46,343 nt of DNA from Mastigamoeba balamuthi (Eukaryota > Evosea > Mastigamoebida > Mastigamoebidae): positions 1-46,343 of the forward strand of contig CACRSC010000098.1 in the NCBI GenBank assembly GCA_902651635.1, read 5' to 3'. Positions 29,656-41,497 of the stretch are shown piece after piece. Position numbers and translations under genes: made by a program. Below the pieces are notes generated by a model, which saw nothing but the letters and a program-made list of their open reading frames with translations, was not told where the DNA came from and made no database searches. Numbering within the stretch: position 1 is the first letter of the stretch; each line of letters starts with the position of its first letter.

Positions 29656-32364
29656 TCAACGCCCAAGTGGCGGGGCAGTCTGTGTTGCTGAGATCACACT
29701 GCACGAGGGCAGCACAGCCGTCAGGTCAGGCGAGCTACTGTGGGCAGTGCCGCCGCTCGGATGTGCTTCAGCATGACCAGATGAGCCAGCGGATAGGGTG
29801 TGCTGTCCGGAGCTCGGGACCCCTGTGGGGGGATCTATCGCAGGGGGAGGGACCAGGAAGCTGGAGCCAGAGCTGCCCTGACAGGGAGAGCTGGTCCCTG
29901 ACTGCTCGGCGATTGGAGGGAAGGAGAGGACCTCGGACCCTCCCGGGTAGAAGAGCGAGTCTACTGCCGCGGTGAAGGCAGGGTTTGCATCGGAGTTCTC
30001 CACGGGTATGTTCAGAGGCCTGGGCCCGTATTTGACTTTGCGCCTGTTGGGAGTGTGAATGTACGGACTCGAATGAAGTAGTGAAAGGAAATGCACGCGT
30101 AGATCAACGCTGCGATGATGGCCCCAATCAGGAGGACTCCACCAATACAGCCAACAGTCGAGGAGATGATGACGGTCCTCTTCTGGGTGGACGTATCGGC
30201 CTCGCAGCCCAGGGAGTTCTCCCGGGCTCTGTACCCCGAGAGGCACGTGCAGTTCTTCGAGCACCCAGACCCTCCATCGCACCTTGCCGCAAAATGAGAA
30301 GAGACGATGCTGGGAGACAATGTACGATTCGCCGACGTCGAGAATGTGATTCCCGCATCCCATGCAGTCGGGCTGTGGCGGATCGTAGGGGCTGTGCCCA
30401 CTCGCACACGTGCAATTGGGAGTGCACATGAATCCCTGGTCGCACTGCTCGTGTCCGCGGACAAGCCCATCGAGACACACTGCATCGACTCTTGTGAGGC
30501 AGAGGCAGGGCAAGTGGAATTGTGCCGACCTGTTTTGCAGTTCTGCGATGGCCTGTCTGGAGCCCAGCCACTGTAGCAGGTGCAGTTCTTGAAGCATCCC
30601 TGTCCGCCATCGCAGTCCTCCGACATCTCGGTGTAGTTGTTCCCGCATCCTGCTCACACGAGTCAGGCGAATTGCACTGTGTGTGTTCCTTTCCTTTGGG
30701 GATACATAGTCCTTGGAGGTTGCAGGTATTGTTGGCAGGACACCCCAAGACAACGTCTGTCGACATGCAGTCTGGATCGACAGCCCCGCAGCCGCAGTGA
30801 CACCCGTCGTTGTTGTTGAAAACCGACGGCGGACATCTCCACTCGGGAGGTGCTGGGGCTGTGTCAGAGAATGAGCTGTGCTGGGGTGGTACATTTGCAC
30901 TGCCCCTCGTAACATGTCCAGTTTCCTGGGCAGTCTGACTGAGCAATCACGTCGCAGTCGGGGTCTTTGATGCCGCAGCCACAGTTGCACACTTTGCCAT
31001 CAAAAAACAATTCCGGAGCGCAGAACCACCGCTCTGTGAGAAATGAGTCAGTTGATTGGCTACCTCAGGAGCGTACCAATGCACTTCAAAACCCCCTTCT
31101 GACGAGTGCATGCAGGATATGAGAAGTTTCCCGAACAGGACGAAACCGTAGCAAACGGGTCGAGACAGTCTGGGTCCACATCGTATCCGCCGCACTCGCA
31201 CTAAAGCAGACTGAGCGTTGATTGGGTATCTGATCCTCACGTTGCATCCGTCGCCTGCCCAGTAGGACGATGCATGGCATTTATTCCAGTCCCAGTCCAC
31301 TTCTGCTTCAGCATTAGACTGTTTGAATTCGCTGCATCCCAGACGTGCCAACACAGCTCCCTGTTTGATCGCAGATGGCACCCTCTGGGCACTGCTTGCT
31401 GCGCGGGTCCTGTTTGCAGTCGGGGTCGTACTCACCGCACTCGCAGTTGCACACGCCGTCCTTGTACCAACTCTTGTTGCATGACCAACCAGGTGGGATG
31501 CCATCTGCAAGCCAGGTGAGACAGATATGGTATGGTGGCTACCCAACAGAGCCACGCACTGTAGGGCTCGCCATCAGCACGCAGGAAGATGGCCCTGACC
31601 GACAGAGGGCCATACAGCCAGCGAGGGATCCACATCTGATGGTCCATCCAGTAGTTCGCCCTCCCAGGGTAGGCGCGGAGCGACGTTCCGTACCACACGC
31701 GTGTGCACGAGTGGTATTCGACCGAGAGGAAGACGCTGGGCTGCCACGCAACTGCGCGTGCCGGCTATGTCAGCGCCCGTGAAGTGCAAACTGTAACCCC
31801 ACCGAATTCTCTGCCCGGGATAGACGGCAGCTGGAGAGAGTGAACCAATGGGTTCTGGATAGAGCCCAGAGTCCCGGGCCCTGCTGTGAAGTTGTAGACC
31901 CAGGGGACGAAGGCCTGACGCTGGGAGGGCAGGAGAAAGCCGCCAGGGGCCACAAGCGAGGGGTAGATGCCCACAGTGCCCCACACCGTGTCCGACTCCG
32001 GGGTCGACTGGCTGCCCGTCAGCATGAAGCACACGCCCGTGTACCTCCAGGGGATCGAGGGCGGCGTGAACATCATCATCAGCGAGGCCTCGGAGACCTT
32101 GCCTGCGCGGCGGAGGGGCCCGGAGAGTCAGTGGGCGCCCCAGTGCGGACGTGCACCGGAGGCACCTGCGAGGGTGTCGGCGTTGTGGACTCCCGGGCAC
32201 ACGAGGCGGTGCGCGTACTGGTTGTCCAGCGCGAGGCCCATCACCTGACCGTTGTCCCACTGCTCTCCGCGCGTGCAGGCGTCGTCCGCGAGCGCAGCAG
32301 CGAGCAGCACAGCGCCGACGAGCAGAACAGGAAAGTCTCGCGTCATTCGGGAGGCCCCACCCAT
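29656..32364 (-). CDS. Cysteine-rich type I membrane protein A (about 726 aa)
   Basis: Exons: complement(join(29656..30043, 30097..30282, 30326..30479, 30530..30649, 30694..30852, 30893..31033, 31077..31200, 31241..31302, 31349..31504, 31560..31751, 31803..32102, 32166..32364)). It has a signal peptide (MGGASRMTRDFPVLLVGAVL) and an N-terminal domain of about 230 residues (EQWDNGQVMG, FTPPSIPWRYTGVCF, FLSVEYHSCTRVWYG). Four CxCxCG..DPDC modules follow, then EGF-like repeats of the form CGN..ExCDGGxGCxxxCxCxxG[YW], a TM helix (GGVLLIGAIIAALIYA) and a Ser/Pro-rich tail starting RKVKYGPRPLNIP. A surface receptor or adhesin is inferred. Two splice sites are non-canonical: GC at 31348 and GA at 30693, where its paralogue has GC. 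The GA site may impair splicing. It is head-to-head with gene B. Confidence 0.75.
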
Positions 32365-32624
32365 TTGCCCAAACAGTGCTTTGTCCTCCCCCAACAGAAA
32401 AAAATGTGTACAGCCTCGTGCTCGGCGGTGTGCACCACAGCGATGCGCAGTCCCAAACTGCTCTGCACATCGCAGGGATGCCACCAGGTCGGGCACAATA
32501 TCATTGATTACGGGCTGAATTGGGCAGAACCGGAATGATAAGACTCGCCGGAATAGGGAGGTGCACCGACGCCTGATCGGGTCGAGCGCAGTCGGAAAAC
32601 AAATTCGCAGCAGCACCACACCCG
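32365..32624. promoter_or_regulatory. Shared divergent promoter of receptor genes A and B
   Basis: 260 bp separate the start codons of the two head-to-head paralogues. The equivalent region of the second pair (38414-38597) is 184 bp. Both pairs keep the same geometry, which suggests shared control, but I see no strong common motif beyond T-rich and A-rich patches. Confidence 0.5.
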
Positions 32625-35270
32625 ATGAGCACCGCACACTCCGCGGCCGGCGGAATCGTTTTGCTCGCACTGGTGTTCGCGAGCGCTGTCCCTGCGCGGG
32701 CGCAGTGCAGCGGGGCGTCTGGAGAGATGTGGGACAGGCCGCCCTACCACTCAGTCGCAGCCACCGCACCGCCGTCTGGGCAGAGGCTCTGCCCCCGAGG
32801 TGGGACTCCCGCTCTTCCATCCGCTCCCTCACGCACGTCCCCGCTCGCGCATCACGTGCACCAGGTGTCGTGTACTCGGCGCGGTACTTCCAGCTGTTCG
32901 CGCCCCCGCGGGTGCCGTGGAAGTACACACGCGTGTGCTTCACGCTGCTCTCCAACTCGACGGCGAAGGTCAAGGGCGACATCAGCGTGCACCCGCCGGA
33001 CCTGGCGCCCGACTCAGTCATGATGATGCCGTCCCAGGCGACCGCGAGCATGAAGTTCCAGCTGACCGTGGACCCCGCGGAGCCCTGGCAGACAGTGGAT
33101 CTCACTTCTTCCCAAACCGAGCTCAGTAAGATCGGCACGGAGTGCACATTACCTGATACAGCGGCAGTCTCGTGGACAAAACAGGTGTTCCTGTCGGTGT
33201 ACTACTGGAGCTGCGACTACATCGCTGTCAACGTGTCCATCGCCGGTCCGGGGAGGCTGACGTTCATGAGCAAGCAGATGATGGGGTGGTATCCTCTGTA
33301 CTCCGACACCTCCGCAACCCTCAACACCGTCAAGGCCATCACCATCAGAGCCGAGGGAACCGCTGCAAGTGAGAAAAAACCGCTCTCCCTCGCTGGAGCT
33401 CACCAGTGGTGCAGGAGCACTCCCGGTGGGGTGGATGTGCGCGGAGAGTCTGTACTGGGACAGCAAGTGCGACTGCAACTGCGGGGCGTGGGACCCGTCC
33501 TGCGCTGCGAACCCACACAGCGACGACTGCCTCACGAAGGACGCCGTGTGCGACCAGACGGGGGTGTGCACTGGGCTGGACTGGAACGAGACGCTGTGCA
33601 ACGCCACGAACTACTGGGCGAATGACGGGTGCCAGTGCGAATGCGGAGGCACTGTGATAGACCCAGACTGCTACGATCACTTCGCGGAACAGCCAGAGTG
33701 CCGATCAAAGGGGTTCACTGCTCCCACCTGCATCAGCAAGAAGGGAACCACAATTTGTAGTGGTAATCCGGCGTTTCATCAGTTCACACCTTTGATTGAC
33801 CTTTTGACAGAGATGTGGACATGCAATGAGTCGAAGTTCAACGATGGTAAGTTCTGCGACTGCGGATGCGGGATCCAAGACCCTGACTGCTACATCTACC
33901 CGCCCGTGCCAACGAGCTGCCACGACAACTGGCAGTGCATCAACGGAGTCTGCCTCGGTACGACATAATCATTTACTTTCGGGCTAGTGTGACAGATTTC
34001 TGCCATACAGTGCCTCGTGAGTGGATCTGCCCGTGGGGTTCGTACGGCACAAAGGACGGGTGCCAATGCAAGTGTGGGACATATGACCCCGACTGCGACA
34101 ATTCGACAGATAGCTACGTGTATTCGTGCGAGATCACAGCCATCTGCAATTATGAAGGGCAGTGCGCCACGAGGGGATGCGGGAACAACGTGTCCGACCC
34201 CTTCTCCCAGGAGGTATGAAAGCATGCAGGAGTTCCCCCATTTTCATCACCCCACAGGAGTGCGACGGAGGCGAGGGCTGCACGAGCGCGTGCAGGTGCC
34301 AGAAGGGATTCGTGCCCAGGGATCCCCGTCGGGGAGGGTGCAAGACAGTGTGCCTCGACGGAATTCCAGCAGGGCAGGAGAAGTGCGACAACGGCACCTT
34401 CTGTGGCAGCGACTGCACGTGCCAGCCAGGACACGACCCGTACGACCCACCACGAGCCTACTGTTCTGGCTGCGGAAACAAGTTCAGAGAGGCAAACGAA
34501 AGGTGAGAGAGCGATAACAGATCTGCATGTTGTTTCAGCCCCTACTGATGAACGACCTCTCTTTTCAGTTGTGACGGCGGGGACGGATGCAGTCAATCAT
34601 GCACGTGCTTAAGTGGATATGAGACAACCAGTCCACTCTCGGAGAGCTGTCGCTCGACGAGCAGGCAGGACAAGAAGAAGGTGGCCATCATCTCTTCTGT
34701 TTGTAGCGTCGTGGGTCTCCTTCTCATTGTTGGCGTCTGTGCTTCGATTGCCCATGTGTAAGCACTCAGTGATTGCCCACCCACGCATCCAATTAAATCC
34801 ATTACATCTCCAGGCGGAAGGTCAAGTCAGGGCCTCGTCCTCTCAATGTTCCAATCGAGATGAATGCGCCCATGTCGTTCGCGCCCACTAATAGCAACAA
34901 CAACACGGAGCCGCACACGTATGGCGATGGGACCCCGTCCCCAGAGGTGCCAGTCATCTTCTCGCCGGAGCAGGGGCGTGCAGTGTCTGGACTGCAGATC
35001 GCAATGGTGATGAAGAAGGACCAGTTTGCTATGGACGCGATGATGCCGGCAGGATCTCTGGCTCCTGTCACTGTTACATCGGACGGATCTGTGGTAATAA
35101 TGGATCCCTTATCGCTAAACTCGGCGGTCAGGGAATCGATGCAGCCCGTGGCCATCCCGCTGTCAGTGGCCACAGAGCTTCAACAAAGTACCCTCAACGA
35201 TGTTGCACTCGCTTCCTCGCTCAGCTCTCCTCCCACGAGCAATGCCACTGCCAAGAAGAGTGCTGAGTAG
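32625..35270 (+). CDS. Cysteine-rich type I membrane protein B (740 aa)
   Basis: Nine exons: 32625-32799, 32865-33125, 33168-33368, 33415-33759, 33811-33957, 34011-34213, 34258-34502, 34569-34757, 34814-35270; every phase closes. Order: signal peptide (GIVLLALVFASAVPARA); N-terminal domain paralogous to that of gene A (FAPPRVPWKYTRVCF, VFLSVYYWSCDY); four modules of the form C[DNQ]C.CG..DP[DS]C (CDCNCGAWDPSC, CQCECGGTVIDPDC, CDCGCGIQDPDC, CQCKCGTYDPDC); three EGF-like CDGGxGC or CDNGTFCG repeats; TM helix (VVGLLLIVGVCASIA); and a cytoplasmic tail of about 150 residues beginning RKVKSGPRPLNVPIE. Intron positions match gene D exactly. A cell-surface receptor, adhesin or lectin role is inferred. 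I recognise no named family. It shares a divergent promoter with gene A. Confidence 0.82.
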
Positions 35271-35712
35271 CTCCTTACAACACACACACACACACACACA
35301 GTCGACCCGCTGATCGGCAGTTTCTAGACTCTGTTCCACACTACCATAGAACTGAACTCGTCGTACAAATAAAAGCACTGCATGGGGTATCACCGTTGCT
35401 TGAGCACCACCATCTGAGGTGCGTACAGGGTAACGTTTGACCTTTCCCGATGATGATCCTGTCGGCAAATTCTCTGGGCAGAATAGAATAGAAGATGCGA
35501 GACACACTATCTCACCTCAGGCATATCCAAGTTTGTAGATATCCAACATTTTGGAATCGAATTCCGTTGCACAACCATTGAAGCCTCACCGTGACAGAGA
35601 GCCACTGTACCGCCTTGAACCCGATTAAACCGAAATGTGATTCCTCTCCAAATTCAATTTTATCTGTGCTGCCTGCCAAAGAAACTCACTCTTTATGTTG
35701 TTTGCGTGATCT
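35271..35712. other. Convergent intergenic region with a CA microsatellite
   Basis: This lies between the 3' ends of genes B (+) and C (-). A (CA)n run of about 10 units sits at about 35280-35300, right after the stop codon of gene B. A possible AATAAA signal is at about 35366. No gene is evident. Confidence 0.5.
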
Positions 35713-38413
35713 TCAAAGCGCCAATGGAGGAGCAATGTGTGTCGTTGAGGACACACAGCAAGCGGGTAGCACAGCCGTCAGGTCAGGCGAGCCACTCTGT
35801 GCAGTTCCGCCACTTGGGTGTGCTGCGACAACTCCAGACGAGCAAACAGACGGCGTGTGTTGGCCAGAGCCGGGACACTCTGCAACGGGAGCAGCAGGGG
35901 CCGGCGCAAGGATGCTGGACCCTGAGCTGCCCTGGCAGGGGGAGATGGACCCCGACTGCTCGAGGGCTGGTGGGAAGGCGAGGACTCCGGACTCTATTGG
36001 GAAGAAGACCGAGTCAGCAGAGATAACCGCCGCGGTGAATGTCGAGTTGTTGCCGAGGTTCTCCACGGGCAGGTTCAGAGGCCTCGGTCCATACTTGACC
36101 TTGCGTCTGGTGATATTTAGTATCACTTATGAAGTTAATTGATACGCACGCGTAGATCAACACCGCGATGATGGCTCCGAGCAGAAGGACGCCACCCACG
36201 CTACCAACAGTCGAGGAGATGATGACGTTTCTCTTCTGTGGGGACATCTGTGTCTCGCAGCCCAGGGAGTTCTCCCGGGCTCTGTACCCCGAGAGGCACG
36301 TGCAGTTCTTCGAGCACCCAGAGCCTCCATCGCACCTTACCGCAAAATGAGAAGAGACGATGCTGGGAGACAATGTACGATTCGCCGACGTCGAGAATGT
36401 GATTCCCGCATCCCATGCAGTCGGGCTGTGGCGGATCGTAGGGACTGTGCCCACTCGCACACGTGCAATTGGGAGTGCACATGTACCCCTGGTCGCACTG
36501 CTCGTGTCCGCGGACAAGCCCATCGAGACATACTGCACCGGCTTGTGAAAGGACTTTCAGGAAATCAACACCGACCTGTTTTGCAGTTCTGCGATGGCCT
36601 GTCTGGAGCCCAGCCACTGTAGCAGGTGCAGTTCTTGAAGCACCCCTGTCCGCCATCGCAGTCCTCCGACATCTCGGTGTAGTTGTTCCCGCATCCTGCT
36701 CACACGAGTCAGACGAACTGCACTGTGGACGCGCCTTGCCTTTGGGGATGCACAATCCTTGGAGGTTGCAGACGTTGTTTTCAGGACACCCCCATACGAC
36801 GTCTGTCGACATGCAGTCTGGATCGACAGCCCCGCAGCCGCAGTGACACCCGTCGTTGCTGTTGAAGTTTGAAGGCGGACATCTCCACTCGGGAGGTGCT
36901 GGGGCTGTGTCAGAGAATGAGCTGTGCTGGTGTGGTACATTTGCACTGCCCCTCGTAACATGTCCAGTTTCCTGGGCAGTCTGACTGAGCAATCACGTCG
37001 CAGTCGGGGTCTTTGATGCCGCAGCCGCAGTTGCACACTTTGCCATCGAAAAACAATTCTGGAGCGCAAAACCACTGCTCTATAGTTGTCGTTTGAGTTC
37101 AACGTCCAAGTGCTGGATGAGCGAACCAATGCACTTCGGAACTCCCTTCTTCCGATAACATGCAGGATACGAGTAATTTCCCGAACAGGACCACACAAAA
37201 GCAAACGGGTCGAAACAGTCTGGGTCCATATCGGTTCCGCCGCACTCACACTATGGATTGAATCAGAGGGTGTTTTGCTCCCTGGTACGTGCATTACATC
37301 CGTCGCCTGCCCAGTAGGACGACGCATGACATTTGTTCCAGTCCCAGTCCACTTCTGCTTCAGCGTGAGATTGCATGAATTCACTGCATCCCAGACGTGC
37401 CAACACAGCTCCCTGATTGATCGCAGATGGCGCCTTCTGTGCATTGCTTGCTGTGCGGGTCCTGTTTGCAGTCGGGGTCGTACTCACCGCACTCGCAGTT
37501 GCACACGCCGTCTTTGTACCAACTCTTGTTGCATGACCAACCAGGTGGGATGCCATCTGCAAGCCAGATGAGGCACGCGAGATGATTATCCATCAGGAGT
37601 ACGCACTGTAGGGCTCGCCATCAGCACGCAGGAAGATGGCCCTGACAACCTCGGGGCCTTGGAGCCAGCGAGGGATCCACATCTGGTGGTCCATCAAGTA
37701 CGTCGCCCGCCCGGGGTAGGCGCGGAGCGACGTTCCGTACCACACGCGTGTGCACGAGTGGTATTCGATCGAGAGGAAGACGCTGGGCTGCCACGCAACT
37801 GCGCGTGCATTTCTTCTGTCAGTGCCGAAAATGGAAAACTGCACCTCACCAAGTTCTCTGCCCGGGACAGCCGGAAGGATGAGAGTGTGAACCCAGGGGT
37901 TCAAGGGTGTGCCGAGAGTCCCTGGTCCTGCGGTGAAGTTGTATCTCCACGGAGCGAAGGCCTGGCGTTGGGAAGGCAGGAGCAGGTCGAGACCCACAGT
38001 CGAGGGGTAGAGTCCAACTGTGCCCCACACCGTGTCCGACTCCCGGGCCCACTGGTTGCCAGTCAGCATGAAGCACACACCCGTGTATCTCCACGGAATC
38101 TCGGGCGGCGTGAATAGCATCATCATCGAGGCCTCGGAGACTTTTCCTGTGGTGTGGGCCCACGCACGGATTCAGAACATCCAGCAGCGCAGAACTGAGA
38201 GGCACCTGCGAAAGTGTCTATGTTGTGGACCCCAGGGCACGAGAGGCGGTTCGAGTACTGGTTCTCCAGCGAGATTCCTATAACCTGGCCGTTGTCCCAC
38301 TGCTCACCGTGATAGCAGGGGTCAGCGCCCGAGGCGCCCAGTGAGACAGCGACTATCAACACCCCGACGAGCAGCGGAAGGTCTCGCGCCCCTCCGAATA
38401 AGAAACCGTTCAT
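35713..38413 (-). CDS. Cysteine-rich type I membrane protein C (730 aa)
   Basis: Exons: complement(join(35713..36106, 36150..36335, 36379..36532, 36576..36695, 36740..36898, 36939..37079, 37127..37250, 37293..37354, 37401..37556, 37607..37798, 37850..38146, 38206..38413)). The architecture is that of gene A: signal peptide (MNGFLFGGARDLPLLVGVLI), N-terminal domain (EQWDNGQVIG, FTPPEIPWRYTGVCF), four DPDC modules, CDGGxGC repeats, TM helix (GGVLLLGAIIAVLIYA) and tail RKVKYGPRPLNLP. Three donors are GC rather than GT (37400 and 37292 with GCACG, 36739 with GCAAG), and all give correct frames. Exons of the C-terminal Cys-rich part are nearly identical to gene A, whereas the signal peptide, tail and introns differ. 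It is head-to-head with gene D. Confidence 0.78.
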
Positions 38414-38597
38414 TGTCGAAGACTGCTACCTCCCGGCGCACAGAAGAAATGCGGGCACGTGCTCAGCTGTGCTTGCTTCGGGGTCGATTTTTTGCTTCAT
38501 CGGTTCACTGACGTCTTTTTGATTTTTCGCTCACAGCCGGAAAACGACTAAAACAACGCCTGATTCTCATCAGAAAAGGGCAACCCGCACCCACCCG
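38414..38597. promoter_or_regulatory. Shared divergent promoter of receptor genes C and D
   Basis: 184 bp between the start codons of genes C (-) and D (+), with a T-rich patch (about 38487-38528) and an A-rich patch (about 38530-38580). It is the counterpart of 32365-32624. Confidence 0.5.
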
Positions 38598-41244
38598 ATG
38601 CGCACCGCATACGCCGCTACTTGGGGAATCGTTTTGCTTGCGCTGGTGTTGGCGCTCGCCGGGCAGGCGCTGGCACAGTGCAGCGGAGTGTCGGGGGAAA
38701 TGCGGGACAGACCACCGTATTATTCAGTGGCAGCCACTGCGGAACCTTCATCCCAGAGGCTCTGCCCCGGAGGTGAGCCTCCACCGCACTGCCCTTCCAA
38801 AACTCACTCCGCCTCGCGTATCAGGTGTCACCTACTCTGCACGGTACTTCCAGCTGTTCACGCCCCCTCGGGTGCCGTGGAAGTACACTAGTGTGTGCTT
38901 CACACTTCTCTCCAATGCAACGACCAAGGTCAAGGGCGTCATCAGCGTGCACCCGCCGGACCTGGCACCCGGTGAAGACCTGATGGTGCCGTCCCAGGCG
39001 ACAGCAAGCATGAAATTCCAGCTGACCGTGGACCCCGCGGAGCCCTGGAAAACAGTAGATCTCACGTCTTCTAAAACCGCCCTCAGTAAAGATTGCGACT
39101 TCCCGAGTGAGCAATGCCTGACAGTGTGCGGTAGTATCGTGGACAAAACAGGTGTTCCTGTCGGTGTACTACTGGAGCTGCGACTACATCGCTGTCAACG
39201 TGTCCGTCACCGGTCCGGGGAGGCTGACGTTCGCGGGCAAACTGATGACGGGGTGGTATCCTCTGTACTCAGACACCTCCGCAACCCTCAACACCGTCAA
39301 GGCCATCACCATCAGAGCCGAGGGAACCGCTGCAAGTGAGAAAAAACCGCTCTCCCTCGCTGGGGCTCACCAGTGTGCAGGAGCACTCCCGATGGGGTGG
39401 ATGTGCGAGGAGAGTCGGTACTGGGACAGCAAATGTGACTGCAACTGCGGGGCGTGGGACCCGTCCTGCGCTGCGAACCCACACAGCGACGACTGCCTCA
39501 CGAAGGACGCCGTGTGCGACCAGACGGGGGTGTGCACTGGGCTGGACTGGAACGAGACGCTGTGCAACGCCACGAACTATTGGGCGAATGACGGGTGCCA
39601 GTGCGAATGCGGAGGCACTGTGATAGACCCAGACTGCTACGATCACTTCGCGGAACAGCCCGAGTGCCGATCAAAGGGGTTCACTGCCCCCACCTGCGTC
39701 AGCAAGAAGGGAAAAACAACTTGTAGTGGTAGGGCCCACTTCTTCCTGATACAGTTCTTTAATTCTGTCTGACAGAGATGTGGACATGCAATGAGTCGAA
39801 GTTCAACGATGGTAAGTTCTGCGACTGCGGATGCGGGATCCAAGACCCTGACTGCTACATCTACCCACGCGTTCCCACGAACTGTCATGACAACTGGCAG
39901 TGCATCAACGGGGTCTGCCTCGGTATTCCACAGTCACATTTGTGGGGACTTCCGTGACCATTTTTTGACGCACAGTGCCTCGTGAGTGGCTCTGCGCGTG
40001 GGGTTCATACGGAACAAACGACGGGTGCCAATGCATGTGCGGGACATATGACCCCGACTGCGACAATTCGACAGACAGCTACGTGTATTCGTGCGAGCTC
40101 ACAGCCATCTGCAATTATGAAGGGCAGTGCACCAAGAGGGGATGCGGGAACAACGTGTCCGATCCCTTCTCGCAAGAGGTACGCAAGCATGCAGGAGTTC
40201 CCCCATTTTCATCACCCCACAGGAGTGCGACGGAGGCGAAGGCTGCACGAGCGCGTGCAGATGCCAGAAGGGATTCGTGCCCAGGGATCCCCGGCGGGGA
40301 GGGTGCAAGACAGTGTGCCTCGACGGAATTCCAGCAGGGCAGGAGAAGTGCGACAACGGCACCTTCTGTGGCAGCGACTGCACGTGCCAGCCAGGACACG
40401 ACCCGTACGACCCACCACGAGCCTACTGTTCTGGCTGCGGAAACAAGTTCAGAGAGGAAAACGAAAGGTGACTTCATTTCCGTGATGAACCGTTTTGTTC
40501 AGACAATGAGGAATAACCTCCCGAACGTTCAGTTGTGACGGCGGGGACGGATGCAGTCCTTCGTGCACGTGCTTAAGTGGATATGAGGCCACTAGTCCAC
40601 CATCGGAGAGTTGTCACGAGAAGAGCAAACAAGACAAGAAGAAGGTGGCCATCGTCTCCGCGGTTTGTAGCGTTGTGGGTCTCTTTCTCATTGTTGGCGT
40701 CTGTGCTTCGATTGCCCATGTGTAAGCACTCTGCATCAACTCCATTGTATTCTACAATTGACACCACTGCGCCGTCAGGCGCAAGGTCAAGTCCGGACCT
40801 CGTCCTCTCAATGTTCCAATCGAGATGGACGCGCCCATGTCGTTCGCTCCAACTAACAGCAACAGCAACAGCAACGTAGTGCAGCAGGCTTGTGGTGAAG
40901 GCACACCGTCCCCAGAGGTGCCAGTCCTCTCGTCGCAGGAGCAGGAATGCACTGTGACTGGACTGCAGTTCGCGATGGTGCCGCAGATGGGTCAGTCCGT
41001 TGTGGGCTCGTTGTTGATGTCGGCGGGTACCCTGGTTCCAGTTACGGTGACGTCCGACGGGTCTGCAGTACTTATGGACCCCTTGTCGTTAAACTCCTCG
41101 CTCAGGGGTTCGCTACAGAACCTCGTTGTCCAGCTACCAGAGGATACAGAGCTCCACCAAGGTGTCGAACGCGATGATGCGCACACGTCGCTAAACATGT
41201 CTCCTCCCATAAGCACTGCCACTGCCGAGAAGAGTTCCGAGTAG
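38598..41244 (+). CDS. Cysteine-rich type I membrane protein D (743 aa)
   Basis: Nine exons: 38598-38772, 38825-39085, 39135-39335, 39381-39725, 39776-39922, 39976-40178, 40223-40467, 40533-40721, 40779-41244. Exons 1 to 8 have the same lengths as in gene B (175, 261, 201, 345, 147, 203, 245, 189 nt) and the same phases, so this is a recent tandem copy. Signal peptide (MRTAYAATWGIVLLALVLAL), N-terminal domain, four DPDC modules, CDGGxGC repeats, TM helix (VVGLFLIVGVCASIAH) and cytoplasmic tail RKVKSGPRPLNVPIE follow in order. The tail diverges from gene B beyond the first about 30 residues but keeps TVTSDGS and MDPLSLNS words. Exon 4 is almost identical to that of gene B, which points to gene conversion or a very recent copy. 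Confidence 0.83.
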
Positions 41245-41497
41245 CTCGAAACTTCAGGAGTAGGAAACCCTCCTGGTTGTTCTCAATGTGTTCACTGAAC
41301 TGACTCATGTGAACACATGCTTCGGAGCATCAGAGAACATCGCTGTTCAATTGCATTGCCAAACGGTATCTGTTGTTTAACCCAATACCCTGAATGTGCT
41401 TACAGGGTCACGCTTTCCCCCCATTTGGCAACGATCTATGCCCGTTCTAATGCTCCGAACCGAGGCTTGCGGGTAGTATGAGCCACGTAGAGGGGCT

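Larger units (their letters stand above)
29656..41244. repeat. Segmental duplication of a head-to-head receptor gene pair
   Basis: Unit 1 (29656-35270, genes A and B) and unit 2 (35713-41244, genes C and D) are direct copies about 6 kb apart with conserved exon structure. Within each unit the two genes are themselves diverged paralogues in opposite orientation. The history is thus an old inverted duplication followed by a newer tandem duplication of the whole pair. Confidence 0.88.
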
